Made by a program: the position numbers and the translations under genes. From DATJOQ01 sp050010455 (GTDB taxonomy: Bacteria > Desulfobacterota > Binatia > Binatales > Binataceae): a stretch of DNA of 32,883 nt. Location of the stretch: positions 1 to 32,883 of the forward strand of contig JBEKLA010000018.1 in NCBI GenBank assembly GCA_050010455.1, read 5' to 3'. The notes under the pieces are model-generated. The model searched no databases. It saw only the letters and a program-made list of their open reading frames with translations, and was not told the DNA's origin. Shown piece by piece: positions 15,887-22,901 of the stretch (positions are counted from its first letter, which is position 1; each line of letters begins with the position of its first letter).

Positions 15887-16927
15887 TTATTCGGGGACGA
15901 TCGCGATCTTGCCCAGCACGGCGTTGCGTTCCATCAAATCCTGGCCATGCGCCAGCTCCCGCAACGGAAGAATCTTGCCAACCACCGGCTTGATCAAGCC
16001 GCTTTCGACGAATTGCATCGCGTCGATCAGCTCACCCTTGTTGCCAAGATGGGAGCCAAGGTAGTTCTGCTGCTTGTTCCACAGCAGCCGGATATCGAGG
16101 TGAGCGTCGAAGCCCGAGGTCGCACCGCAAGTGACGATCGTGCCGCCCCACTTGAGGCATTGGATCGATATCGGCCAGGTCTCGGCGCCGGTATGCTCGA
16201 AGACAATGTCGGCGCGCCTGCCGTTGGTGATCTTGCGTACTTCCTGAAGAACGTCATGTTTGGTGCGATTGAGCAGGAACTCCGCGCCCAGCTTCTTGCA
16301 CAGCTCGAGTTTGTCGTCGCCCGAGGTAACCGCGATCGGGCGCGCGTTGAACAGCCTGGCGATCTGAATCGCCATGATGCCAAGGCCGCCAGCCGCGCCC
16401 CAGATCAACACGAACTGCCCCGGCTGAATCCTGGCCCGCGTCACCAGCATCCGCCACACCGTGACCAGCACCAGCGGGATAGTCGCGGCTTCGGGATGGG
16501 TCAGGTTTTTGGGCTTGGGGATGACGTTAAGCGACGGGACCTTGCAGTACTCGGCATGCCCGCCGTCGAGCGGTCCGGTTTGGAATCCCCAGATTTTGAA
16601 GTCGCGGCAGAAGAACTCCTCGCCGTGCGTGCAGTAATAGCATTCGCGGCAAGAGATGCCGCAATGAACCACCACCTCGTCGCCGACTTTGACGGTTTTG
16701 ACCGCGCTGCCTACGTCTGCGACCACGCCGGATACGTCCGAACCCGAGATATGCGGCAGGATAATTTCCATGCCTGGCAGACCGCGTCGTGCCCAGATAT
16801 CGTTGAAATTGCAGGAGGATGCCTTGACCTTAATCAACACCTCGGTTGGACCGGGCTTCGGCTCCGGGGTGTCGACGTAGCGCAATACTTCCGGGCCGCC
16901 ATGCTGATTGAAAACGACCGCTTTCAT
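15887..16927 (-). CDS. Zinc-type MDR reductase resembling crotonyl-CoA carboxylase/reductase
   Basis: A 346-residue medium-chain dehydrogenase/reductase using NAD(P)H; the nucleotide motif is LIWGAAGGLGIMAIQIA near 174-190. C93, C96, C99 and C107 form the four-cysteine structural zinc site. Several stretches resemble enoyl-CoA carboxylases/reductases (Ccr/Ecr) rather than alcohol dehydrogenases: SSCNFNDIW near 37-45, HISGSDVSGVVADVG near 59-73, KIWGFQT at 111-117, IVFEHTGAETWP near 241-252 and GSHLGN near 291-296. It is shorter than Ccr (about 430 residues), and Ccr itself lacks the zinc cysteines as I recall. Reduction of a short-chain enoyl-CoA such as acryloyl- or crotonyl-CoA is the best guess. 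It is divergent from an acyl-CoA dehydrogenase gene, which supports acyl-CoA metabolism. ATG preceded by GGAGAAG. Confidence 0.8.
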   Translation of the reverse strand: MKAVVFNQHGGPEVLRYVDTPEPKPGPTEVLIKVKASSCNFNDIWARRGLPGMEIILPHISGSDVSGVVADVGSAVKTVKVGDEVVVHCGISCRECYYCTHGEEFFCRDFKIWGFQTGPLDGGHAEYCKVPSLNVIPKPKNLTHPEAATIPLVLVTVWRMLVTRARIQPGQFVLIWGAAGGLGIMAIQIARLFNARPIAVTSGDDKLELCKKLGAEFLLNRTKHDVLQEVRKITNGRRADIVFEHTGAETWPISIQCLKWGGTIVTCGATSGFDAHLDIRLLWNKQQNYLGSHLGNKGELIDAMQFVESGLIKPVVGKILPLRELAHGQDLMERNAVLGKIAIVPE

Positions 16928-16970
16928 TTATCTTCTCCGTGGATGAAGTTTTGTTGATAGACCAAAATTA

Positions 16971-17027
16971 GGTAGCTACCCTGTGGTAGCGATTTTAGCA
17001 ACGCTTTAAGTTGCGGCCGACCAACTT
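16971..17027. promoter_or_regulatory. Candidate operators between divergent acyl-CoA genes
   Basis: The shared upstream region holds a perfect palindrome GGTAGCTACC (16971-16980). An overlapping inverted repeat pairs GCTACC (16975-16980) with GGTAGC (16985-16990). A second pair AAGTTG (17008-17013) and CAACTT (17022-17027) lies further on. Sites of this kind often bind dimeric TetR- or GntR-type regulators. No regulator gene is adjacent, so the binding protein is unknown. Confidence 0.4.
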
Positions 17028-17041
17028 TGGAATGTGCTAGA

Positions 17042-17070
17042 TTGACCGAGCGCTGCGAATTACATAGAAA
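17042..17070 (+). promoter_or_regulatory. Promoter for the acyl-CoA dehydrogenase gene
   Basis: TTGACC (17042-17047) and TAGAAA (17065-17070) are separated by 17 bp: five and four of six consensus bases. The -10 ends 30 bases before the ATG at 17101, and GGGAG at 17089-17093 serves as ribosome binding site. The candidate operators lie just upstream. Confidence 0.55.
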
Positions 17071-17100
17071 GTGGCGGCATACAGCCTTGGGAGTTAATCG

Positions 17101-18264
17101 ATGACCTCAGCGGAGCATGAAGAAATACGACGCTCGGTGCGCGATTTCGTCGACCGGGAAGTTGCGCCGATCGCCAACGATCTGGATCGCAAGAATCAGG
17201 AGATTCCTGAGCATATCCTGCGCAAGATGGCGGAGCTGGGCTACTTCGGAGTGACCTTTCCCGTAGAGTCCGGGGGCTTGGGACTCGACTACGTGTCGAT
17301 GGCGATCGTAACCGAAGAGTTGTCGCGGGGATGGCTATCGGTGGGTTCGGTGATGACCCGTAACCTGATAACCGGCGGCCTGCTGGCGGCGCACGGCACG
17401 CCCTATCAGAAGAAGGAACTGTTGCCGAAGATTGCGCGCGGCGAACTGATGACGGCGGCGGCGTTCACCGAGCCCGATACCGGATCGGACACCGCGTCGT
17501 TCAAGACTCGGGCGGTCAAGCACGGTGACGGCTACATGCTCAAGGGCTCGAAGATGTGGAGCACGTTCGCCAACCGCGCCGATATCCTGACCGTGATGGC
17601 GCGCACCGATCCCGATCCGTCAAAGAAGCATAAGGGGCTCTCTCTGCTCCTGCTCGAGAAGAAGCCCGGCGACGAATTCATGCCGCCGCAACTGACCGGT
17701 GAGGCGATTCCAACCGTCGGCTACCACGGCATGCGAAGCTTTGGCCTCAGCTTCGACGACGCCTATGTGCCGGCCACTAATCTGGTGGGAGGAAAGGAAG
17801 GGCAGGGCTTCTACCAGTTGATGGTTACATACGAATCGGCCCGGATTCAGACCGCGGCGCGCGGCATCGGCGTCGCGCAGGCTGCTTACGAAGCCGCGGT
17901 CAAATACGCGCACGAACGCACCCAGTTCGGCCAGCCGATTGGCGACTTCCAGGTTATCCGCCACAAGCTGGCGCATATGGTGGTCGAGCTCGAGGCCGCG
18001 CGACAGTTGGCCTATTACGCCGCCTCGCAGAAGGATACCGGCAAGCGCTGCGATTTCGAGGCCGGGATGGCCAAGGTGTTTGCCGCCGAGATGGCCGAGC
18101 GGGTGACTCGCGAGGCGATGCAGATCCACGGCGGCTACGGCTATTCGATGGAGTTCAACGTCCAGCGCTACTGGCGCGACGCGCGCGTGCTGTCGATCTT
18201 CGAGGGCACCAGTGAAATCCAATACGAAGTTATCGGCCGCCGGATCATGGAGCAGGGCAAGTAG
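17101..18264 (+). CDS. Acyl-CoA dehydrogenase
   Basis: A 387-residue flavoenzyme that introduces a 2,3-double bond into an acyl-CoA and passes electrons to electron-transfer flavoprotein. The N-terminal helical domain runs to about 115. The FAD-binding beta domain carries AFTEPDTGSDTASFKTRA near 121-138 and KMWSTFANRAD near 151-161. The C-terminal helical domain has YAHERTQFGQPIGDFQVI near 272-289 and QIHGGYGYSMEFNVQRYWRD near 341-360. E368 in IFEGTSEIQ is the catalytic base position. The length is standard; characterised (2S)-methylsuccinyl-CoA dehydrogenases are longer, as I recall, so that specific role is only a possibility suggested by the downstream lyase. A malyl-CoA lyase-like gene begins 55 bases after it. 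Substrate probably short or branched chain. Confidence 0.93.
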   Translation: MTSAEHEEIRRSVRDFVDREVAPIANDLDRKNQEIPEHILRKMAELGYFGVTFPVESGGLGLDYVSMAIVTEELSRGWLSVGSVMTRNLITGGLLAAHGTPYQKKELLPKIARGELMTAAAFTEPDTGSDTASFKTRAVKHGDGYMLKGSKMWSTFANRADILTVMARTDPDPSKKHKGLSLLLLEKKPGDEFMPPQLTGEAIPTVGYHGMRSFGLSFDDAYVPATNLVGGKEGQGFYQLMVTYESARIQTAARGIGVAQAAYEAAVKYAHERTQFGQPIGDFQVIRHKLAHMVVELEAARQLAYYAASQKDTGKRCDFEAGMAKVFAAEMAERVTREAMQIHGGYGYSMEFNVQRYWRDARVLSIFEGTSEIQYEVIGRRIMEQGK

Positions 18265-18319
18265 CGCTCGCTTCGGCGTTGGACCAACGATCGCAACTAA
18301 ATAGCTAGCGGAGAAAGCC

Positions 18320-19357
18320 ATGTACGTGCTCGATCAAGGCACTCGTATAGTAATTCCTCGCACCGAGATGACCTATCCCGGTCATAACATGAAGCTTCAC
18401 GAAACCGCCGCCGACGCGGTCAAGGCGCCGGTCGATCACGTGATGGCGGATTTCGAGGACGCCTGTCCCTACGAGTTCAAGGGCGATAAGAGCCGCAAGG
18501 TCATGGTGGAGGCGTTCAACAAGCTCGATTTCGGCCGCAAGGTGGTCACCTTCCGGCCCAACAGCATCCACACCAGCTTCTTCAAGGGCGATATGGAGGC
18601 CGTGGTGCTGGGCGCGCCCAACCGATTCCACGGTATCGTGCTACCCAAGACGCGCACGGCCCAGGAGATCGTCGAGGTTTCAAATCTGCTCGATGGCCTC
18701 GAAAAACGTGCCGGCTGGAAGACGATGATCCAGATCGAGGCGTTGATCGAGACCCCGCAGGCGCTGATGAACGCTTACGCGATCGCGACTGCCTCGCATC
18801 GGATGTGCGGGCTGATTTTTGGTATCGCCGATTTCGCCGCCAACCTCGGGATTCGCGAGATCGTCGAGAACCAGAATCAGAACTTCCATTACAGCAAGCA
18901 GAAGACCGTGGTCGCGGCCAAAGCAGCCGGCCTCCACGCGATCGACAACGTTTATCTGCGTCTATGGCGCAAGGACGATTCGCCCGAGCGGGTCGCCGAG
19001 CTGCAGCGCGGCCTGCGCGAGAAGAACATGGGCGCCGCCGCTCTAGGAATGGACGGCACCTGGGTGATTCATCCGCAGCAGGCGGAAATCGCCAACGCCT
19101 GCTACACGCCAAGCGCCGATCAAGTTAACGAGGCGCGCCGGCTGGTCGAGCACTATCACGCCAAGGGCGGCGGCTCGATGGCCGATCCGACCACCGGCGA
19201 GATGATCGACGAAGCGACGATCAAAATGGCGCTGATGGATCTGTCCAAGGGCGCGCAGGCGGGCCTGATCGATCAAAAGGAGCTGGCCGATTGGGCCGCG
19301 AAGAGCCGCGAGATCACCGGCTACGACATCCTGGAGCTGATGCGCCGCACCGCCTAG
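18320..19357 (+). CDS. HpcH/CitE-family lyase, malyl-CoA / beta-methylmalyl-CoA lyase-like
   Basis: A 345-residue TIM-barrel lyase. Members of the Mcl branch reversibly cleave malyl-CoA to acetyl-CoA and glyoxylate, or beta-methylmalyl-CoA to propionyl-CoA and glyoxylate, with Mg2+. Landmarks are DHVMADFEDACPYEFKGDKS near 39-58, the arginine in TFRPNSIHT near 76-84, the metal-ligand glutamate in MIQIEALIETPQALM near 136-150 and the acidic ligand in FGIADFAANLG near 170-180. GMDGTWVIHPQQAEIAN near 240-256 is shared by CitE and Mcl. The longer C-terminus (KGGGSMADPTTGEMIDEATI) fits Mcl rather than the shorter citrate lyase beta subunit. GGAGAAA precedes the ATG. It shares a transcript with the acyl-CoA dehydrogenase gene. 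A repeat element starts 3 bases past its stop. Confidence 0.87.
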   Translation: MYVLDQGTRIVIPRTEMTYPGHNMKLHETAADAVKAPVDHVMADFEDACPYEFKGDKSRKVMVEAFNKLDFGRKVVTFRPNSIHTSFFKGDMEAVVLGAPNRFHGIVLPKTRTAQEIVEVSNLLDGLEKRAGWKTMIQIEALIETPQALMNAYAIATASHRMCGLIFGIADFAANLGIREIVENQNQNFHYSKQKTVVAAKAAGLHAIDNVYLRLWRKDDSPERVAELQRGLREKNMGAAALGMDGTWVIHPQQAEIANACYTPSADQVNEARRLVEHYHAKGGGSMADPTTGEMIDEATIKMALMDLSKGAQAGLIDQKELADWAAKSREITGYDILELMRRTA

Positions 19358-19360
19358 CGC

Positions 19361-19384
19361 GCGGCATTCCATGCGGCATTCCAT
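19361..19384. repeat. 12-bp tandem duplication at the left repeat tip
   Basis: GCGGCATTCCAT occurs twice in a row (19361-19372 and 19373-19384), starting 3 bases after the lyase stop codon. The second copy is the outer tip of the 61-bp inverted repeat, so the end of that element has been duplicated here. The right-hand end has a single copy. Confidence 0.85.
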
Positions 19385-19434
19385 GCCGGCGGTTGCTTGC
19401 GCTCGCGTTGCTCGGGCTGGCGGCAAGACTCGCG
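19374..19434 (+). repeat. Left arm of 61-bp inverted repeat
   Basis: These 61 bases align without gaps to the reverse complement of 20416-20476 at about 48 positions. Exact blocks include the outer 18 bp (CGGCATTCCATGCCGGCG), TGCGCTCGC, TGCTCGGG and CAAGACTC. The outer tip itself folds (GGCAT-TCC-ATGCC). The two arms bound a segment of 1103 bp holding one broken gene and nothing else. I see no flanking target-site duplication. Confidence 0.8.
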
Positions 19435-19471
19435 AAGCGGAGGACCTAACCCCCGGCCCCGGCTAAGTCTT

Positions 19472-20285
19472 TCAGTGCCGCGTGGCTGTATCTAGCCGTT
19501 TCGCGAGCATATTCAGGAGCGCAATAGCATCCAGCGCCAACTCAGGAGAATCGTCGAAGACGGAATGTGCCCGCGGATTCCTGAGCGCCAGGACGGCGCC
19601 CATGAACAGATGCATCATGCCTTGCTGCTCGTCCTTGTCCGTCTGATCGGCCAGCCTGATCGGCCAGCCCGTTGAACGCGAGAACCGGATTGTTTGAGGA
19701 AAACACCGTGGACATCAGAGCTGCGCCATCCAAGTCGTGCTTGCGAGATTTCTCCTTCACGTAGTTAACCAGCGCTATGGATGCGTCGAGGACGGCTTGG
19801 CGATAGTGACCGTCCCGGTAAAGATCGACGCACACAGTGGAAATCCGCGGATGCAGATCGAGCCCCTCAAACGTCGAACGGGTACGCGCTCCAGTGTCAC
19901 GGTGAAGATCGGCTCGGCTCTCTTCAAGACGATCGATAAGGTTTTTCAACATCACCCCCGTATGGGGGAAGCCAGCTCGAAAGCCGGCCTGTATCTCCTG
20001 TTCGGCCATGTTCACGAACTGATCGCCATGCCAAATTTCATGGTAGCGGTGCCGCCCATATTCCGGTGAGTTGGGTCCAAATATCTCAAGTATTGTTGTG
20101 CGTATCCTGTCTACGAGAGTTTGGGTACGTGGGTCGTCATAGGCGGCTCGACAATCCCAGAGCTCTTGGAGAAGGGTCTGGCAGCGTGTCAGCTTTTCTA
20201 TCCCGCGATCAATCTCGGACTCCGAATCAAAGCCTTTGATTTCGGTGAACTCTGGGGTGGTCTGTCGAGCTGTTTTTCTAGGCAT
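19472..20285 (-). pseudogene. Ymh/TIGR02391-type gene broken by a 13-bp tandem duplication
   Basis: The intact N-terminal part reads from the ATG at 20285. It contains the features I associate with the Ymh (TIGR02391) family: a helical first half, then HPRISTVCVDLYRDGHYRQA and DGAALMSTVFSSNNPVLAF. Within GLADQ the frame shifts, and translation would end at 19542 after about 40 foreign residues (247 residues in all). The cause is a 13-bp direct duplication at 19643-19668. Skipping one copy restores GLADQTDKDEQQGMMHLFMG, then AVLALRNPRAHSVFDDSPEL and a natural stop at 19472-19474, giving 266 residues with a typical family C-terminus. RNPRAH (19565-19582) is an RX4H motif like that of HEPN ribonucleases. 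Base composition looks less GC-rich than in neighbours, hinting at transfer. It may be inactive, a switchable locus or an assembly error. Confidence 0.82.
19643..19668. repeat. 13-bp perfect tandem duplication causing a frameshift
   Basis: CTGATCGGCCAGC is present twice head to tail (19643-19655 and 19656-19668). Thirteen is not a multiple of three, so it shifts the reading frame of the surrounding minus-strand Ymh-type gene. One copy fewer gives an uninterrupted gene. Confidence 0.95.
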
Positions 20286-20415
20286 GTTGCTTGATTTCTA
20301 GAATCGGTGCGAACCGGCCGGCTCGGCGCCCGCGGCGTTCTGAATTGCCGGCGAATAGCGCCGATCGTTTTCGCCTGGGCTTGTTCAATATATACCGCAT
20401 TTTTCTTCCATGCGG

Positions 20416-20476
20416 CGAGAGTCTTGCGCCCGACCCGAGCAGGGCGAGCGCAGTGTCGCGCCGGCATGGAATGCCG
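20416..20476 (-). repeat. Right arm of 61-bp inverted repeat
   Basis: Reverse complement partner of 19374-19434, about 79% identical with no gaps. It begins 130 bases upstream of the Ymh-type start codon, so the whole gene and its probable promoter lie between the arms. Its outer tip folds as GGCAT-GGA-ATGCC. Confidence 0.8.
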
Positions 20477-20512
20477 TTACGGCAGGGGAGCGGCGTTGAG
20501 TAGCGGCGCGTT

Positions 20513-20540
20513 CTGATCAGCGCGCCGCGCTGAAAATCAG
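20513..20540 (-). terminator. Hairpin after the secreted-protein gene
   Basis: CTGATCAGCGC (20513-20523) pairs with GCGCTG and ATCAG (20527-20532, 20536-20540) around a GCC loop, with a 3-base bulge of A. It lies 17 bases past the stop of the minus-strand gene ending at 20557. No T-run follows. Confidence 0.45.
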
Positions 20541-20556
20541 GCTTGGACCGTCTTCG

Positions 20557-21450
20557 CTACTGCTGGTTACCTTCGAAAGCACAGCCTTCGGAGTAGCCAA
20601 AGTTCACCAGCGATGTGTTATCCAGGACATACTCGGCGGGATCGCAAACGCCGAGTAATTCGGTGCCGCCTTCGGCTACCGCAAAATCCAAAGCCAGCGA
20701 GCTCGCTACACCACAGATCTCATCGCTGCTGGTGGTGAACCACATATACCCGGTGCTGCTTTGGCAGTTCTCGCCGAGGGTATAACCGCCGGTCTCGATT
20801 TCCGAAAGGTATTCGCTGCCGTCAAAGTTGCACCGGCAGCTTCCGCCGGTCACGCCGCCGGCGCCGTTCACACAAACCGTACAATTTCCGGCAATGTAAT
20901 AGAAAGGTTCAAAAAGACCTATGTTGTAGCATCCGGAGATTTGGCCAGCGAAACACTTGTCGGCCCTGCCGGTCAGCGCGTAATCATAGCCAGCCTGAGG
21001 AATTAGGCCGCTGCCGGCCTTTGTTTCGCCGTCGCTGTTGAACAGCACCGAATTGCCGCCCCGCACTACCGAGATATCCAGCTCCAAGGCATTCTTGCCG
21101 GTGCCGCAAATGCCGCCGGAGCTGTTAGTCTCGATCTCCATGGTCCCTTCGCCGTCGCGCTCAAGAAAAACGCTGCCGCCCTCGATGAAGCTCTCATAAC
21201 CCGCATCTATCAGGTACGGGGAAGTAAAGAACCCATTGCAATTGATAATGCCACCCGGCAGCACCTGCCCCGAGCAATCCACCGAGAAATAACCAACGCC
21301 GTCTATATAGGCACCGGGATCCCAGAAATAGAAAGAATAGTCTCCTTTGAAGTCGCATTTCGATTTCGCCGACTTCGCGAAACTAGTGCCGACCATCGAG
21401 CAGATGGCCAGGACGACTATAAGCAACGACAGCAATCTGGACCGAGCCAT
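20557..21450 (-). CDS. Secreted cysteine-rich protein with internal duplication
   Basis: A 297-residue exported protein that I do not recognise. Residues 1-25 form a classical signal peptide (hydrophobic LLSLLIVVLAICSMVG, probable cleavage after TSFA). The mature part is rich in Gly, Ser, Tyr and aromatic residues and has 14 cysteines, an even number suited to disulfides. It looks like two copies of one beta-rich unit. ETNSSGGICGTGKNALELDI then SVVRGGNSVLF near 106-136 matches TTSSDEICGVASSLALDFAV then AEGGTELLG near 244-272. SVDCSGQVLPGGIINCN near 55-71 matches CVNGAGGVTGGSCRCN near 194-209. The ATG is preceded by AGAGGAG at a good distance. It stands alone between the repeat island and argC. 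A surface or periplasmic role is likely; function unknown. Confidence 0.82.
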   Translation of the reverse strand: MARSRLLSLLIVVLAICSMVGTSFAKSAKSKCDFKGDYSFYFWDPGAYIDGVGYFSVDCSGQVLPGGIINCNGFFTSPYLIDAGYESFIEGGSVFLERDGEGTMEIETNSSGGICGTGKNALELDISVVRGGNSVLFNSDGETKAGSGLIPQAGYDYALTGRADKCFAGQISGCYNIGLFEPFYYIAGNCTVCVNGAGGVTGGSCRCNFDGSEYLSEIETGGYTLGENCQSSTGYMWFTTSSDEICGVASSLALDFAVAEGGTELLGVCDPAEYVLDNTSLVNFGYSEGCAFEGNQQ

Positions 21451-21648
21451 TATGGACTCCTCTTAGCAAACATTGGCCGTCGCACCCACGCGGCGGCTAA
21501 ATCGGGCTAAACTCGGCCCACAGATTCCAACAGCCGGGCCTAAAAGTCAACAGTTTAGAACCGGAATTTAACTCGGAGGATTTTACGAGGCGGCGTCCTC
21601 GTCTGGCTGGAAAACCGAATGGTAGATTTATTTGCCGGAAATGCCGCG

Positions 21649-22704
21649 TTAAGGAACCGGCGCCGCGGTAAGCAATCCTGCGGCCTCGTCGTAACCCATC
21701 ATCAGGTTGAGATTCTGGACGGCCTGGCCGGCAGCGCCTTTGCCGAGGTTGTCGATCGCCGTCAGCACGCATAGCGTCTGCGAGCGCTTTTCCAGCACGA
21801 ACGCGATCTCGCAGAAGTTCGTCGCGCGGACGTTCCTCAATTCAGGCAGCTCGCCAGAAGGCAGCAGCCGGATGAAGCGCGATTTGGCGAAGCTCGCCTC
21901 GAACGCCGCGCGCACGTCCTCGGCGGTGGTGCCGGCGCGCGGTCGCAGGAAGATCGACGTCAGGATGCCGCGGCTGACGGGCAGCAGATGCGGCACGAAC
22001 ATGATCGCGATGTCGCGGCCGAGGATGGAGGCAATTTCCTGTTCCATCTCGGGCGTGTGCCGGTGATTGCCGACCTTATAGGCGCGGAAGTTTTCGTTGA
22101 CCTCGGCGAAGAGCTGATCGATCGACGCCACGCGTCGCGCGCCCGTGGTTCCTGATTTGGCATCGATCACGATCGAAGAAGGATCGACCAGGTCGCGGCG
22201 GATGAGCGGCAGCAGGCCGAGCAGCGCGCCCGTCGGATAGCATCCGGGATTGGCAACCAGTCGCGCCTCGCGGATCTCGCGGCCGCGGAACTCGGCAAGC
22301 CCATAGACAGCCTTTTGAAGTAACGCCGGCGCCGGATGCTCCGAGCCGTAAGTCGCGCGATGCACTTCGAGGTCTTTCAGGCGAAAATCGGCCGAGAGAT
22401 CGATAACCTTGACGCCGTGAGCAATCAGTTCGGGCACGATGCTGGAGCCGACGCCTTCGGGCAGGCATGAGATAACTACTTCGGCGCGATCCTTGAGCAG
22501 GTCGGGGCGCAATTCCTCAAGAGGGGGCAAATCAAGACCGGCGAGATGGCGGTATACCTGGGCGACCTCGCGCCCGGCGTAATGCTCCGAGGTGAGCACG
22601 CTGAGCTCGATGAAAGGGTGGCCGGCGAGCAAGCGCACAGCCTCGATACCGGAGTAGCCGGTCGCTCCCAGAACTGCGGTCTTGACCCTATTGTTGGAGG
22701 GCAT
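21649..22704 (-). CDS. argC: N-acetyl-gamma-glutamyl-phosphate reductase
   Basis: A 351-residue enzyme of arginine synthesis that reduces N-acetylglutamyl phosphate to the semialdehyde with NADPH. The nucleotide-binding start VKTAVLGATGYSGIEAVRLL is at about residues 7-26. The catalytic cysteine lies in VANPGCYPTGALLGLLPL. GTTGARRVASIDQLFAEV and the helix VGNHRHTPEMEQEIA are family features, and FVPHLLPVSRGILTSIF follows. I chose the ATG at 22704; an in-frame TTG at 22728 would add 8 residues. It lies downstream of rplM and rpsI on the same strand, an order known from delta-type proteobacteria. A hairpin sits between rpsI and argC. No other arg genes are in the window. Confidence 0.95.
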   Translation of the reverse strand: MPSNNRVKTAVLGATGYSGIEAVRLLAGHPFIELSVLTSEHYAGREVAQVYRHLAGLDLPPLEELRPDLLKDRAEVVISCLPEGVGSSIVPELIAHGVKVIDLSADFRLKDLEVHRATYGSEHPAPALLQKAVYGLAEFRGREIREARLVANPGCYPTGALLGLLPLIRRDLVDPSSIVIDAKSGTTGARRVASIDQLFAEVNENFRAYKVGNHRHTPEMEQEIASILGRDIAIMFVPHLLPVSRGILTSIFLRPRAGTTAEDVRAAFEASFAKSRFIRLLPSGELPELRNVRATNFCEIAFVLEKRSQTLCVLTAIDNLGKGAAGQAVQNLNLMMGYDEAAGLLTAAPVP

Positions 22705-22788
22705 CTTATCTGGCAATTGTATCCCCAATCAAAAAGCTAATCTCAGCATAACGTGAACTAACAGAAACACACCTCCCGTGCCAGCCAG

Positions 22789-22825
22789 CCGCCTCATCAG
22801 CCCGACGAACCGGGCTGTAAGGCGG
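22789..22825 (-). promoter_or_regulatory. Two-tier hairpin between rpsI and argC
   Basis: Two perfect 6-bp stems are nested: outer CCGCCT (22789-22794) with AGGCGG (22820-22825), inner AGCCCG (22799-22804) with CGGGCT (22811-22816). It lies 77 bases after rpsI and 84 bases before the argC ATG. It could attenuate read-through from the ribosomal genes into argC, or act as a terminator without a T-run. Confidence 0.5.
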
Positions 22826-22901
22826 ACAATTCAGGCAAGCACGAACGACGGTTTCCTGCGCTCTTTTCGCCGCGGATTGAAGCCGGCGATCCAGTTGCGC
22901 T

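Noticed and set aside
19361..20476. CRISPR-like or retron-like array in the repeat island
   Set aside because: The repeats are one inverted pair and two short tandem duplications, with no regular spacers, no reverse transcriptase and no cas gene.
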